DNA of 64,000 nucleotides from Fulvimarina manganoxydans (GCF_900176465.1 NZ_FWXR01000008.1:62001-126000), one strand, 5' to 3'. Positions 24,283-34,101 are shown, counted from the stretch's first letter. Translations and numbers: made by a program. The notes: a model not told the origin generated them from the sequence alone.

Positions 24283-25485
24283 ATGACCGATATGAAGACT
24301 GCGCTCGTCAGCCTCATCGAGCAAGAGGCCGACACCGATCTTGTCCGCGACATGCTGGCATTCGCCGCCGAGCGGACGATGCAGATGGAGATCGAAGCGC
24401 GCACAGGTGCCCCTGCTGGCGTTCGGACCCCGGATCGCACGAACCACCGGAACGGATACCGAGAGCGAGCATGGGATACCCGGGCTGGCCAGATCGATCT
24501 GGCGATCCCGAAGCTCAGGAAGGGCAGTTACTTTCCCAGCTTTCTCGAACCGCGCCGCACCGCTGAGAAGGCCCTCGTTGCGGTGATCCAGGAAGCGTAT
24601 ATTCACGGCGTCTCGACCCGTTCTGTGGACGACCTCGTCCGCGCCATGGGTGCCGGCGGCGTGTCCAAGAGCGAAGTGAGCCGCCTGGTCGGCGAGATCG
24701 ACGAACGGGTGAACGCTTTCCTTTCCCGTCCGATCGAGGGCGAATGGCCCTATCTCTGGATCGATGCCACTTATCTGAAGGTCCGCGAAGGCGGGCGCAT
24801 TGTTTCCACTGCCGTCATAGTCGCCGTCGGCGTCAACGCCAGCGGTCGCCGTGAGATCCTCGGTGTCGCGACAGGGCCATCGGAAGCCGAGACGTTCTGG
24901 AAGAGCTTTCTGCGCTCGCTCGCCGATCGGGGACTGCGGGGCGTGAAGCTCGTTATCAGCGACGATCACAAGGGCTTACGCGCTGCCGCGAACAAGGTCT
25001 TTTCCGCAACCCACCAGAGATGTCGGGTTCACTGGATGCGCAACGCCCTTTCTCATGTCGGCGCGAAGCAGCACCGTCCCGCCGTCATCGCCATGCTGAA
25101 GACGATCTTTGCCCAAGAGACCCACGACGATGCCCGCCGCCGCTGGCGCGAGGTCGCCGATCACATGCGCACCAACAAGTTCGACCGGCTCGCCGAGATG
25201 ATGGACGCCTCCTGCGAGGACGTCCTCGCCTATATGGCCTTCCCGGACGACCACTGGCCGCAGATCGCCTCGACGAATTCGCTCGAGCGCGTCAATCGCG
25301 AGATCAAACGCCGATCGGATGTCGTCGGCATCTTTCCGAACGATGCTGCCGTCAAACGCCTCGTCGGAGCTCTCATGCTGGAGACCAACGACGAGTGGGC
25401 CGTCTCGCGCCGCTACATGTCTCTGGAAACCCTCGCAAAGGTCTGCGACAATCCCATCGTCAGCCTGCCCATGCTGGACGCCTGA
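24283..25485 (+). CDS. IS256-family transposase
   Basis: A 400-residue Mutator-type transposase. The N-terminal part ([37 protein letters not shown]) is the DNA-binding half. The catalytic part has [15 protein letters not shown] (first Asp), [15 protein letters not shown] (second Asp) and the late Glu in [17 protein letters not shown], plus the conserved [10 protein letters not shown]. Length and motifs are complete, so it may be active. The start is supported by AAGGAAGACTACG ahead of the ATG. Confidence 0.93.
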   Translation: MTDMKTALVSLIEQEADTDLVRDMLAFAAERTMQMEIEARTGAPAGVRTPDRTNHRNGYRERAWDTRAGQIDLAIPKLRKGSYFPSFLEPRRTAEKALVAVIQEAYIHGVSTRSVDDLVRAMGAGGVSKSEVSRLVGEIDERVNAFLSRPIEGEWPYLWIDATYLKVREGGRIVSTAVIVAVGVNASGRREILGVATGPSEAETFWKSFLRSLADRGLRGVKLVISDDHKGLRAAANKVFSATHQRCRVHWMRNALSHVGAKQHRPAVIAMLKTIFAQETHDDARRRWREVADHMRTNKFDRLAEMMDASCEDVLAYMAFPDDHWPQIASTNSLERVNREIKRRSDVVGIFPNDAAVKRLVGALMLETNDEWAVSRRYMSLETLAKVCDNPIVSLPMLDA

Positions 25486-25517
25486 CGAAACATGATCTCG
25501 GACCCTCCGAGATCGGC

Positions 25518-25544
25518 GTTCCTACACCACGCATCGGGACACAA
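25518..25544 (-). repeat. right inverted repeat of IS256 element
   Basis: GTTCCTACACCAC then a variable stretch ending GGGACACAA; the inverse of the left end with seven differences. Confidence 0.75.
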
Positions 25545-25770
25545 CCCCAGCGTCCGGGCGATCCATCCCTCGCCGCCGCGAAAAGATAGGACCCCTTTCC
25601 GCGGCGGTTCATGTTTGCCTGATCGGCACAGAAAGTCATAAGACAAGCGTCCCCTGTGGGTCCGAATGGGTACGCAAAGCGCGCTCTGGCCGATCGGCCA
25701 AAACCGGACCGGCAGGTTTCGTGCGGAAGACTAAAAACGCTGCCTGCCCGTTTGCGTACGAGAAAATGTC

Positions 25771-26175
25771 TCATCGCAAGGCGTATCCCGGATAGGTGAT
25801 GAGCCAGATCGCAGCGATCAGGCCGAGACCTCCGATCCATAAGGTGATCGTCATGATCCAGAAGCTGGATGTCTGGACCGCGCTGATCCAATGGGCTTCC
25901 GGGCGATGCGAGACCATCGAGGCCTTCAGCTGCGCGGTCGCGACGATGAACAGGCCGAGGACGATGAACCGCGTCGCGACGGCCTTGGCGACCCAGGTCG
26001 GATCGATCTCGTTGAAGAGTCCATTGAAGGCGATCCCGACACCGATCGCGCCGAGTGCCGTGCGCTGCCAACTGGCGAACGTGCGTTCATTCGCCAGGAT
26101 CGTTCGATCTTCGGCAAGGTCCGTGCGGTCGCCGGCCAGTTCCGTCCGCGAGGCGACCGCGTCATCCTCGGGCAC
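25771..26175 (-). CDS. DUF202 family membrane protein
   Basis: A 134-residue protein with a charged N-terminus that includes the DUF202 signature (LANERTFASWQRTALGAIGV) and three membrane helices (to NGLF, IVLGLFIVATAQL, ITLWIGGLGLIAAIWLI). The family (YidH/YidG, VTC4-associated) has no settled bacterial role. GTG start with GAGG 7 bases ahead. It begins nine bases after the dead sulfite-oxidase-like gene, so the two formed an operon. Confidence 0.8.
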   Translation of the reverse strand: MPEDDAVASRTELAGDRTDLAEDRTILANERTFASWQRTALGAIGVGIAFNGLFNEIDPTWVAKAVATRFIVLGLFIVATAQLKASMVSHRPEAHWISAVQTSSFWIMTITLWIGGLGLIAAIWLITYPGYALR

Positions 26176-26184
26176 GATCGAACC

Positions 26185-27269
26185 TCATGCGACCGTGACG
26201 TGGATGCGGTGCCAACTCGTGCAGAGATAGCCAGCGAAGTTCCAGATGCCTTCCGTGCTATCGGACTGACCTTGACCCGCATCGTCTACCGCGCGGACAA
26301 CTAGCTGGTGTTTTCCGGCTTCCAACTCAAACTCGGCGGACCACTGGACCCAAGTCCGAGGCGTGCCCGTTTCGTCGATCTCCGCGGAACGCCAAGTCTT
26401 TCCACCATCGCTCAAGACGTCACCCCGCGCGACTGCGCGGCCATACGCGATGGCGTACCCCGCGATAAGAATAGGACCGGCCGGGAGCGAAGCGCCGTCG
26501 GAGGGAATCCAGATCGCCGAGTTGACCGGCATCTCGTTGATCTTCAGGGCGGTGTCTCAGTCGGCTTCGTCCTGCGAGACGGAGGGATGGAAATGCTTCT
26601 AGTCCCGGCTCTGCGTCGGCGCCTCGCACGGGGCCGAACGCAATTCGATCGTCTCGACCCATTTGGCGTTGCGCACGCCCGCATAGCCCGGGACCACGAG
26701 GTGCAGCGGCGCGCCATGTTCCGGTGACAGCGGCTCGCCGTTCATCGCCCAGGCGAGCAGCGTGTCCGCGTGCAACGCCTTCTCGATCGAAATCGAAATC
26801 CCGAATTTCGTTTTCTCGCCTGCGACCGTGGTCGCGTCAGCGCAACCGAAGGCGACATGAGCTGTGGACGGATCGATCGCGATGCCGCCGAGCACGTCAC
26901 GGAGCGCAACGCCGGTCCACTCGGCATTGCCGATCACCCCGATGCCCCAGCCGTCGCCGGTCGTCATCTGGTAGCCTGCATCTCTTGACGCTGGTTGCCC
27001 GCGCACTGGAGCGTCGCCGCAATGGTGCGCGTCTTGAATCTCGCCTTTAGGTCCGCAACCGAAACCGTCGTCTCTTTACCGGAACCACCGACGATCTTGA
27101 TCGGATGATCGTCCGGCAGGCTCGGCACATCGCCATGGCAGCGAATGTAGAAGTCCGATTGCTTGGTGAGGAAGGAATCCCGAAGCCGCTCGGACCGCGT
27201 CTCGACGTTAAGGGAATCGTCGTTCTGCAGAAAGGTATGGTTGGTGTCGCGGACGGACGTTTCGGTCAT
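26185..27269 (-). pseudogene. sulfite-oxidase-like molybdoenzyme, broken
   Basis: The gene is intact in outline (about 360 codons) but carries three lesions. The first part reads MTETSVRDTNHTFLQNDDSL, SDFYIRCHGDVP, and TIAATLQCAGNQRQEMQ with the molybdenum-binding Cys. Near 26965 a one-base loss shifts frame into MTTGDGWGIGVIGNAEWTGV, HADTLLAWAMNGEPLSPEHG and VVPGYAGVRNAKW. Then an in-frame TAG (26599, where Tyr is usual) and TGA (about 26554, where Trp is usual) precede the dimerisation domain (INEMPVNSAIW, DVLSDGGKTW, NFAGYLCTSWHRIHVTV). It has no signal peptide, so it was a cytosolic type unlike the intact sorA-like gene at 34102. Confidence 0.85.
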
Positions 27270-27359
27270 GGTTTCAATTCCTCGCGTTATGGCTTGGGGA
27301 ACAGCATGCTTCGGGCAAAGGGGGCGCCGGCTCGTTCCGAAGCAGAAGCATCGCGTCGA

Positions 27360-27548
27360 TCACGAGCCGAGTACCGCCCAGATGACCAGCGCAGCGGCGG
27401 TCAGTACGACGACCGCGATGATCCACGATGTGACGGACCTTGATTGCCTGGGACTCGCCCCCTTCGACGCCCTGCGCCGACGCTCGTAGTCGGCGAGTTC
27501 ATTGACCTCTTCGACTTCTGGATCCTGCCGTTTTCTGTTGTCATCCAT
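27360..27548 (-). CDS. small tail-anchored membrane protein
   Basis: A 62-residue protein: a highly charged head (MDDNRKRQDPEVEEVNELAD, YERRRRASK) and one C-terminal membrane helix (SWIIAVVVLTAAALVIWAVL). It lies 22 bases after crcB in the same direction, so it is probably co-transcribed and under the fluoride riboswitch. No recognised family. Confidence 0.55.
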   Translation of the reverse strand: MDDNRKRQDPEVEEVNELADYERRRRASKGASPRQSRSVTSWIIAVVVLTAAALVIWAVLGS

Positions 27549-27570
27549 CGCCTTGTTCTCCCCTTGTTCG

Positions 27571-27963
27571 TCAGGCCGCTTCGCCGGCGAACACGGTGCG
27601 CATGAGAAAGAGTGCCGCGACGAGCCCCGCCATCGCGGCCAGGACTGAACCGAGAACGTACAGTGTCGCGGTGACGAATTCGCCCCGTTCGTAGAGGGAG
27701 ATGGCGTCGAGGGAGAACGTCGAGAAGGTCGTGAAGCCGCCGAGCACGCCCGTCGTCAGGAACAGGCTGAGCGGATGGTCGTTCGCACTGCGTTGCGCGA
27801 AGACCTCGATCAGGATGCCCATCGCGAACGAGCCGAGTACGTTGACGATCACCGTCGACAACGGAAACGAGAGGCCGGGAAGAAGCCGGACGACGGCGAG
27901 GTTCGTCGCGTGCCGCAAGCCTCCGCCGATCCCTGCTCCTGCGATGGCGATAAGCATGTTCAT
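27571..27963 (-). CDS. crcB: CrcB/Fluc fluoride channel
   Basis: A 130-residue four-helix protein of the Fluc family, which works as an antiparallel dimer and lets fluoride leave the cell. Signatures: GGGLRHATNLAV, FPLSTVIVNVLGSFAMGILI (with the conserved Asn), LFLTTGVLGGFTTFSTFSLD (the GFTTFSTF pore motif). It starts with ATG behind GAAAGGG. A fluoride riboswitch lies about 90 bases upstream, which confirms the substrate. Confidence 0.94.
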   Translation of the reverse strand: MNMLIAIAGAGIGGGLRHATNLAVVRLLPGLSFPLSTVIVNVLGSFAMGILIEVFAQRSANDHPLSLFLTTGVLGGFTTFSTFSLDAISLYERGEFVTATLYVLGSVLAAMAGLVAALFLMRTVFAGEAA

Positions 27964-28051
27964 ATGCGCCCTTTCCGGTTCGGTGGGGCGGTACGAACGA
28001 TCGGAGCGGCAGACGACAGAGCCCTACCACCGGCCGTTCGAAACGCGCCCG

Positions 28052-28110
28052 TGCGGTAGGAGCCATCAGCCTCGAAGACGAGGCGGTTATCGGGGGACTC
28101 CATCCCCATC
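28052..28110 (-). ncRNA. fluoride riboswitch (crcB motif)
   Basis: On the minus strand: GGGGATGGAGTCCCC, then GATAACCGCCTCG, a short hairpin, and GAGGCTGATGGCTCCTACCG. These match the fluoride riboswitch core: the GGnGATG stem-loop, the AACCGCC pseudoknot part, and GGCTGATGGCTCCTAC. Placed upstream of crcB on the same strand, it should switch on crcB and the following small gene when fluoride is bound. Confidence 0.92.
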
Positions 28111-28274
28111 CATCATCGTTGCAAAGATACGACCGATCGATCGCCAAGGCAAGACGAGGCTCGCGGCGCGATCTTTTATCGGCTTCGATGCGGTCGCCGG
28201 ATGACGTGTGGATGTCATTCCGGCATCCGCCGATGTGGCCATCAGAAGGTTCGACACGACGCAGACCTCGGCGA

Positions 28275-29258
28275 TTAGGCAAGGAGCGCCCGGACCGCGT
28301 CGCGCTCCTCGACGAGTTCGGCGACCGTCCGGTCGATCTTCCGGCGCTGGAACTCGTCGATCTTAAGATCCTCGATCCGCTCGATCGAACCGGCAGTGCA
28401 GGTTGCCGGAACGCCGCAGTAGAGGCCTTCGGGAATGCCGTAGGCACCTGTCGACGAAAGGCCCATCGACACCCAGCGGCCGTCCGAGCCGAGCATCCAG
28501 TCGCGCATATGGTCGATCGCGGCATTGGCCGCCGAGGCGGCGGACGAGGCACCCCGCGCTTCGATGATCGCGCTGCCGCGCTGGGCGACCATCGGGATCA
28601 GCGTTTCGCGGTACCAGGCCTCGTCTGAAATCGTCTCGGCGAGCGGACGCCCGTTCGCGGTCGCAAACGTCCAGTCGGCGAACATGGTCGGCGAATGGTT
28701 GCCCCAGACGACGAGCTTCTCGATCTCGCCGACGCCCACCCCCGCCTTGGCCGCAAGCTGCCCCTGCGCACGATTGTGATCGAGACGGATCATAGAGGCG
28801 ATGTTGTCGCGCGGGAAATTCGGTGCGCTTTCGGCCAGGATGAAGGCGTTGGTGTTGGCGGGGTTGCCGACGACGAGCACCTTCGCCTCGCGCTTCGCAT
28901 TGGCATCGAGCGCCGCTCCTTGCGTCTTGAAGATTTCCGCGTTCGCCGAGAGAAGATCGCGCCGCTCCATGCCCTTCGAGCGGGGCCGCGAGCCGACGAG
29001 GAGCGCGGCATCGACGTCGCGGAAGGCCGCGTTCGGATCGTCGGTGACGGCAACGTCGGAAAGAAGCGGAAAGGCGCAGTCCTCGAGTTCCATGACGACG
29101 CCACGCACTGCATTCTGCGCCTGCGGCAGATCGAGAAGGTGAAGCGCGACGGGTCGATCCGCGCCGAAGAGGTCGCCCGCGGCGATCCGGAAGAGCAGCG
29201 AATAACAGATCTGTCCGGCAGCGCCGCTGACGGCGATGCGAAGGGGAGCTTTGGTCAT
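28275..29258 (-). CDS. mdh: malate dehydrogenase
   Basis: A 327-residue NAD-dependent malate dehydrogenase of the group found in Deinococcus, actinobacteria and eukaryotic cytosol. It has [20 protein letters not shown] (nucleotide-binding loop), [20 protein letters not shown] (substrate Arg residues), [27 protein letters not shown] and the catalytic His in [13 protein letters not shown]. The usual alphaproteobacterial enzyme is of the other (GSGMIGG) type, so this looks like a second, acquired copy. ATG 29258 chosen by family alignment. It stands alone; neighbours give no clear partner. Confidence 0.9.
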   Translation of the reverse strand: MTKAPLRIAVSGAAGQICYSLLFRIAAGDLFGADRPVALHLLDLPQAQNAVRGVVMELEDCAFPLLSDVAVTDDPNAAFRDVDAALLVGSRPRSKGMERRDLLSANAEIFKTQGAALDANAKREAKVLVVGNPANTNAFILAESAPNFPRDNIASMIRLDHNRAQGQLAAKAGVGVGEIEKLVVWGNHSPTMFADWTFATANGRPLAETISDEAWYRETLIPMVAQRGSAIIEARGASSAASAANAAIDHMRDWMLGSDGRWVSMGLSSTGAYGIPEGLYCGVPATCTAGSIERIEDLKIDEFQRRKIDRTVAELVEERDAVRALLA

Positions 29259-29604
29259 GCGGGTGTCCTCTGCCTGAAGCGGTCGTTCGTAATGTCCTGA
29301 CTGGAATTTGGCGTTCCGCGACGATCCGACCAACGAGAAATGCTGCTCGTTTCAATATGAAAAGCAGATCGATTACCGCGACGGGGAGTTCGGGGGTGTG
29401 GTGAAAGGGATCACGACGACACGGGAACCGCCCTGAAGACCGCCCCTGAGGCCGGGCCGAGGGCAATCCCTCGCGTATAGGGACATCGATCGGCGGCGGA
29501 TGGCTCACATACCGGGTTCGGAAGACTTGGAATAATCGGGCCGGCCCAGCCGTTCCTTCCATGACGGGCGCGGTTCCGCGTTCCGACAACGATTGGGAAG
29601 GAAC

Positions 29605-30432
29605 ATGACGATGACCCGAACCGCCACGCTTGCCCTCGCCGCGGCGATGCTGTCAGGCCCCGCATTCGCCGACACCGTCGCCGATCGGATCGGCAAGACC
29701 GATCTCGCCGATCCGTCGATCGAGCATGCGCCGCAGGACGGCGTGGTGAAGCTCTACGGCGCCGGCGGTCCGCATACGGCATTTCGCAAGGTTGCGGACG
29801 TCTGGGAGGAAGAAACCGGGAACAAGGTCGAGATCGTTGCCGGGCCGGAATCGGCCTGGTCCGCTGATGCCCAGGCCGACGCCGACATCATGTGGGGCAC
29901 GTCCGAGCAATCCATGACCGCGTTTCTGCTCACCTATCCTGCCTTCGACCATGAAGAGGTCGAGCCGATCTACATCCGTCCGACCGTCATCGCGGTGAAG
30001 GCCGGCAATCCGAAGGGTATCGAAGGCTTCGACGACCTTCTCGCGGACGGCATGAAGATCGTCGTGACGGAAGGTGCCGGCGTCTACAACACGTCCGGGA
30101 CGGGAACTTGGGAGGACGTTGCGGGACGGCTCGGACGCCTCGATGACATCGCCCGGTTCCGGAAGAACATCGTCGCTTACGCCCTCGGTTCGGGCGCGAG
30201 TTTCGCCCAGTTCAAGGAAAAGGACGCCGATGCCTGGATCACCTGGCCGAACTGGCCGCTGACCCATCAGGACGTTCTCGAAATGGTCGAGATCGACGAG
30301 AACCGTACGATCTGGCGGGACGTCAACGTGGTGATCTCGCCGAAGGCCGATCCGGCGGCGCAGGAGTTCCTCGATTTCCTCGTATCGCAGAAGGCCCAGA
30401 CGATCATGGCAACCGAGGGCTGGCAGCGCTAA
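29605..30432 (+). CDS. periplasmic substrate-binding protein, ModA-like class
   Basis: A 275-residue binding protein with a signal peptide (MTMTRTATLALAAAMLSGPA then FA-DT). It shows the type-2 periplasmic fold order: VVKLYGAGGPHTAFRKVADV, EIVAGPESAWSADAQADADI, PIYIRPTVIAVKAGNPKGIE, DGMKIVVTEGAGVYNTSGTG. It resembles solute-binding proteins for molybdate/tungstate-like anions or similar, but no transporter genes sit beside it and the ligand cannot be read. GGGAAGGA precedes ATG 29605. Presence near molybdoenzyme genes makes an oxyanion ligand tempting but unproven. Confidence 0.7.
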   Translation: MTMTRTATLALAAAMLSGPAFADTVADRIGKTDLADPSIEHAPQDGVVKLYGAGGPHTAFRKVADVWEEETGNKVEIVAGPESAWSADAQADADIMWGTSEQSMTAFLLTYPAFDHEEVEPIYIRPTVIAVKAGNPKGIEGFDDLLADGMKIVVTEGAGVYNTSGTGTWEDVAGRLGRLDDIARFRKNIVAYALGSGASFAQFKEKDADAWITWPNWPLTHQDVLEMVEIDENRTIWRDVNVVISPKADPAAQEFLDFLVSQKAQTIMATEGWQR

Positions 30433-30518
30433 TCTGCCGCGACCACGCAGCGGAACGATTTGCGACACTGGTACCCCTTGCATTGCGGAAAGGATCAGAC
30501 CGGCGCTATAGCCGGTCC

Positions 30519-31004
30519 ATGTCCACGGCGCTCCGCACCCATCTCGAACGCCTCCTGCCGGAACTGAACGCCTACGCCCGCTCGATCTGCGAACGACGCG
30601 AGGACGGGGAGGACATGGTGCAGGAGGCCGTGACCCGGGCGCTGACCGCCGCCGATCCGCCCGGCGCGATCGAGGAGCTGCGGCCTTGGATGTTCCGGGT
30701 CGTCCGCAATCTCAGAACGGATGCGGCAAGGCGCTCGAAGGTACGCAGGGACTATTGCGAACGTGAAGCGGGGGTCCGCGAAAATGACGTCGCGCACGCA
30801 AACTCGCATGGAGACATGCTGGTCCGCATGGCCTTCGAGGCGCTGCCGCCGCAGACCCGCGAGATCCTGTTCCTGATCGACGTCATGGGACTCAAGTATG
30901 ACGAAGCCGCTTCGGTGCTTGGCGTGCCGTGCGGAACGGTGATGAGCCGGATCAGCCGCGCGCGCCGCGCGCTGCGCGAACGGATCGATGGCCCGGACCG
31001 CTGA
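30519..31004 (+). CDS. ECF-type RNA polymerase sigma factor
   Basis: A 161-residue sigma-70 family member with two domains: sigma-2 (LLPELNAYARSICERREDGE, DMVQEAVTRALTAADPP, LRPWMFRVVRNLRTDAAR) and sigma-4 (FEALPPQTREILFLIDVMGL, KYDEAASVLGVPCGTVMSRI). It directs transcription from a small set of stress promoters when released by the anti-sigma factor encoded 21 bases downstream. ATG 30519 was chosen by domain extent; the upstream ribosome site is weak. Confidence 0.9.
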   Translation: MSTALRTHLERLLPELNAYARSICERREDGEDMVQEAVTRALTAADPPGAIEELRPWMFRVVRNLRTDAARRSKVRRDYCEREAGVRENDVAHANSHGDMLVRMAFEALPPQTREILFLIDVMGLKYDEAASVLGVPCGTVMSRISRARRALRERIDGPDR

Positions 31005-31025
31005 CAACTGGAGCGCGGAAAGAAG

Positions 31026-31832
31026 ATGTCGTTGCAAACGGATGGCGCGGACAGCGGTGACCTGGCCGATCGGGACTGGGACAGCCTGTCCGCCTACATG
31101 GACGGCGAAATGGCGCCGGGGGAGGCGGCCGCCTTTGAGGAAAGGCTGCGCCGGGAGCCGGCGCTCGCGGCGATGCTCGAAAAGCTGGACGCACAGACAG
31201 CTGCGCTTCGTCGCATGAGGCCCGGCATAGCTCCGCTTTCGGTTTCACAATCCGGAAGCAGCCCGAACGGACAGGACGTCCTCGGGATCTTTCAGAGGAC
31301 CGGGCGACCGACGACGTTCCTGAGGTCGCGACGCTTAGGTCTTGCGCTCGCAGCGTGCCTCGCCCTTTTTGTCGTCGCGGCCGGGCTTTTCCTTCGCGCC
31401 GCAGACGGGCCCACGACCCTTGTCGGCATGCACGAACGCTTCCTGTCCGTACCTCTGCATCCGCGGGGAACCGACACACTGCGACCGGCCGCGGCCACCG
31501 ACGGACCCTTTCCGGATCTTTCGATTGCCGGCATGGAGATCGTTGCGACGGCAGAGACCAAGGACGGGAGCTTTGTCCACTATGCCGGCCCGAACGCATG
31601 CCGGCTCAGCCTTTTTTACGGTAGCGATCCCATCGTGACCGGAGCCGGGACGAACCTTTCCGCCCAATGGTCCGCGGGCGGAAAGACCTACGAGATAATC
31701 GCGGGAAGCATGGCGAGGGAGCGGTTCGCAGCGATCGAGACCTATCTGCGCCTCGTCACGCGCCGCGACAAAGGGCACCTCGTCTTTGCCGAACTCCGGA
31801 ACCGGATCGACGCTGCGCCTCGCTGCGCGTGA
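31026..31832 (+). CDS. membrane anti-sigma factor
   Basis: A 268-residue protein. The N-terminal cytoplasmic part (WDSLSAYMDGEMAPGEAAAF, EERLRREPALAAML) is the anti-sigma helical fold without the zinc-binding His/Cys pair. One membrane helix follows (LGLALAACLALFVVAAGLFL), then a periplasmic domain with TAETKDGSFVHYAGPNACRL. It pairs with the ECF sigma just upstream. The inducing signal is not evident. Confidence 0.82.
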   Translation: MSLQTDGADSGDLADRDWDSLSAYMDGEMAPGEAAAFEERLRREPALAAMLEKLDAQTAALRRMRPGIAPLSVSQSGSSPNGQDVLGIFQRTGRPTTFLRSRRLGLALAACLALFVVAAGLFLRAADGPTTLVGMHERFLSVPLHPRGTDTLRPAAATDGPFPDLSIAGMEIVATAETKDGSFVHYAGPNACRLSLFYGSDPIVTGAGTNLSAQWSAGGKTYEIIAGSMARERFAAIETYLRLVTRRDKGHLVFAELRNRIDAAPRCA

Positions 31833-32137
31833 GACTTCGGCGGTTGTTCACCGGTCCGTCGGAAAATTGAGCCCAATGTTTCCGCTTGCCCATCTCCGAG
31901 TGATCAGAGACTTTCGGTCAGGTATGGACGAATATGACCGAAACCTGTCTCAGTGCCCGGTGGTCAGGGACGTTGGCCCAACCCGTCGCTGTCTATCGAA
32001 GGCTCGGACGGCTTGGACACCTCGGGGAGTAGGCCTTTCCTGATACTGTAATGTCCTGGGTCACATGCGCTTGGCGATCGGAAAATTTTGAAGCCGCTTT
32101 TGCGCCCGGCGATCTCACCGTTTTAATAAGACGCTCG
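31833..32137. other. intergenic, no gene seen
   Basis: About 300 bases between the end of the anti-sigma gene and the convergent UDG-family gene. No open frame with coding character, hairpin with U tract, or known site was seen. Confidence 0.5.
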
Positions 32138-32740
32138 TCAACTGATCTCCAAATATTGCGCAACCCTCGCAAGCGTATCGGCGATCGTCGTCGCGTAACG
32201 GGGATCGGTGGCGAGAAGGATCGGCGAGGGATGCGGCATCCGGAAGACCGTGAGCTCTGGCCGGCATTCTGTGACGACCGGGGCCGCGCAGGCTGCAGTC
32301 CGACCCGCGAGCAGGACCCCGCGCAAATGGGGAAGACAGTTTAGAAACCGCGGGATTTCTACGAGCCCGCCTTCAATCTCGGCCCGGCGCGGGGAAAGGT
32401 TTCGCTTGCTCGAAATCGGTGGAAGCCAGGGGACGAGGTTCCATAGCACCGTCGTCTTTCGCTCGATCCCGGCTTCGGACAGAAAACGTCGCAGATTTCG
32501 TTGCGTCGGCGACGGGTTGTCGCGAGAGACGAAGCGCGGCGCCGTTCCCTGCCGCGCCGGCCTCTCCAGAAGGACGAGCAGCTTAGCATTGCTTCCACCG
32601 TCCAACGGGTCGAAATGGGGCACGTCCCAGCCGCGGCTTCGAAGGCTCCACCAGTAGATGTTGAGCCGCGACATGTGGACCTCACCGCAGGCGGTGAGCC
32701 GTGCCGTCCGTTCCAGCTGAGACGAGAGGGGTGCGGTCAC
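32138..32740 (-). CDS. uracil-DNA glycosylase superfamily protein
   Basis: A 200-residue protein resembling small UDG-like proteins. It shows LNIYWWSLRSRGWDVPHFDP (motif-1 region), KLLVLLERPARQG, TVLWNLVPWLPP and the late HPSP-type motif (VFRMPHPSPILLATDP). In the superfamily these residues bind the flipped base, but several catalytic positions are not canonical, so activity on uracil is unsure. GTG 32740 has GAAGGA 6-7 bases ahead. It follows the YeiH-type gene by 13 bases, so both are one transcript. Confidence 0.72.
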   Translation of the reverse strand: MTAPLSSQLERTARLTACGEVHMSRLNIYWWSLRSRGWDVPHFDPLDGGSNAKLLVLLERPARQGTAPRFVSRDNPSPTQRNLRRFLSEAGIERKTTVLWNLVPWLPPISSKRNLSPRRAEIEGGLVEIPRFLNCLPHLRGVLLAGRTAACAAPVVTECRPELTVFRMPHPSPILLATDPRYATTIADTLARVAQYLEIS

Positions 32741-32753
32741 GCTTCGTCCTTCG

Positions 32754-33800
32754 TCAGTGACCGGCACCGGTCGCGACGACGAGAGCGAGCCCGAGGACGA
32801 CGATGAAGAGCCAGGACGCCGCGCCGAGGATCGCCGGGCGTGCCCCTTCGGCAACCAGCTTGCGGATGTCGGTCTCGAGCCCCATCGCGGCGAGCGCCAT
32901 GGCGAGGAGAAACTGCGTCAGTCCCTGGTGCCAGGGGTCCGCGGCAGCTGGTACGATACCGGTGGAGGCAACCGCGACCATCGCCACGAAGCCGAACACG
33001 AACCAGGGGATCGGCACGCCACCACCGGACTTGTCCTCGCTGGATTGTTTCTCGCCAGAACCCGACATCCGCTCGTGGGCCAAATAGCCAAGCGCAAGGA
33101 CGAGCGGCGCGAGCAGCATGACGCGTGTGAGCTTGGCGATGGTGCCGTAATGGCCCGCAGCCTCGCCCTGCTGGAAGGCGGCTGCCACGACCTGCGCAAC
33201 CTCGTGGATCGTCGCGCCGGACCAGAGCCCGTAGGCGATCGGACCGAGTTGCAGGACGGTCGTCTCAATCAGCGGGATCAGAACCATGGACAGCGAGCCG
33301 AATACCGTCACGCAGGCGACGGCGTAGGCGACGTCCTCGTCCTTGCCGCGCGTTACAGTGTTTGTCGCGATCACCGCCGAGGCCCCGCAAATGGCCGTCC
33401 CTGCGGCGATGAGTTCGGTTAGCTTGCGATCGATGCCGAGGCGTGCGCCGAGCCACTTGGTAAAGACGAAAGTCGCGACCAGCGTCACGGTGATGATCGC
33501 GACGCCGAGCCAGCCGACCTCGACGACCTGGGAAAATGTGAGTTGCAGTCCAAGCAGCACGATGCCCGCCTTGAGGATGACCTTGAGCGAGAACTGGACG
33601 CCGGGCTTGGCCACCGCCGGCGTGCCGACCGTGTTATGCAGCGCCATCCCGATGAGGATCGACAAGATCAGTGGCGACAGAACGTCGACGCCGGGAATGG
33701 CTCGCAGAGCGAAAGACGCGGCGGCAATACCAGCGGTGAGGATGAGTCCGGTCCAAGGACCGGCTCCGGACGAAGCTGTCGTTTCGCTGGTATTGTTCAT
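32754..33800 (-). CDS. YeiH-family putative sulfate exporter
   Basis: A 348-residue membrane protein of the UPF0324/YeiH family with about ten helices: [59 protein letters not shown] (conserved GxAICGxSA motif), and [16 protein letters not shown]. Family members are linked to export of sulfate or sulfite products and are regulated by LysR proteins elsewhere. It is divergent from the sulfite dehydrogenase gene, which fits removal of the sulfate formed. The substrate is inferred from context. Confidence 0.8.
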   Translation of the reverse strand: MNNTSETTASSGAGPWTGLILTAGIAAASFALRAIPGVDVLSPLILSILIGMALHNTVGTPAVAKPGVQFSLKVILKAGIVLLGLQLTFSQVVEVGWLGVAIITVTLVATFVFTKWLGARLGIDRKLTELIAAGTAICGASAVIATNTVTRGKDEDVAYAVACVTVFGSLSMVLIPLIETTVLQLGPIAYGLWSGATIHEVAQVVAAAFQQGEAAGHYGTIAKLTRVMLLAPLVLALGYLAHERMSGSGEKQSSEDKSGGGVPIPWFVFGFVAMVAVASTGIVPAAADPWHQGLTQFLLAMALAAMGLETDIRKLVAEGARPAILGAASWLFIVVLGLALVVATGAGH

Positions 33801-34101
33801 GTTCGATCCCAAATGTTTTCCTCGGCTCCAACGAATGTCGCCGGAGCGGTCTCGGTCTATGGCGGTCGGTCCGTTCGGCGAAGCGATCTCCTGTTCGTGC
33901 CGACGCGTCAGCGTCGTCGATTATTCCCGTTGTTCGAAAAAACCGTCCCATTCTATCGTCTATGGAATAATCGGCGTGCCTCGCGCGTCTGAAATGAGGA
34001 GTTGCGATTTTGCCGAAGCAATTCGCGAGGGTCTCGACGACGACGCCCCGGGGTTAATCGGTCGAAAATGGCGGCTCCGGGTTCGATAAAGGGAGGAAAC
34101 C
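33801..34101. promoter_or_regulatory. divergent promoter region yeiH-like / sorA-like
   Basis: A 300-base gap between two divergently read genes, so it should hold both promoters. An imperfect inverted repeat ATTCTAT-CGTCT-ATGGAAT at 33950-33968 is the best operator candidate. No regulator gene for it is found in the window nearby. Confidence 0.45.

Larger units (their letters stand above)
24133..25544 (+). mobile_element. complete IS256-family insertion sequence
   Basis: About 1.41 kb, bounded by imperfect 27-bp terminal inverted repeats (24133-24159 and 25518-25544; about 20 of 27 match, with an exact GTGTAGGAAC core). It contains one transposase gene of full length. Its left end sits next to the IS110 remnant. 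No target duplication could be confirmed by eye. Confidence 0.85.

Noticed and set aside
24115-24969. 284-codon minus-strand frame across the IS256 left end
   Set aside because: Lies opposite a transposase gene with all catalytic motifs; no ribosome site.
25545-25770. Possible further IS end right of the IS256 element
   Set aside because: Contains a CCGCCGCGGAAAGG-type stretch that recalls IS termini, but no transposase fragment or partner repeat could be identified.
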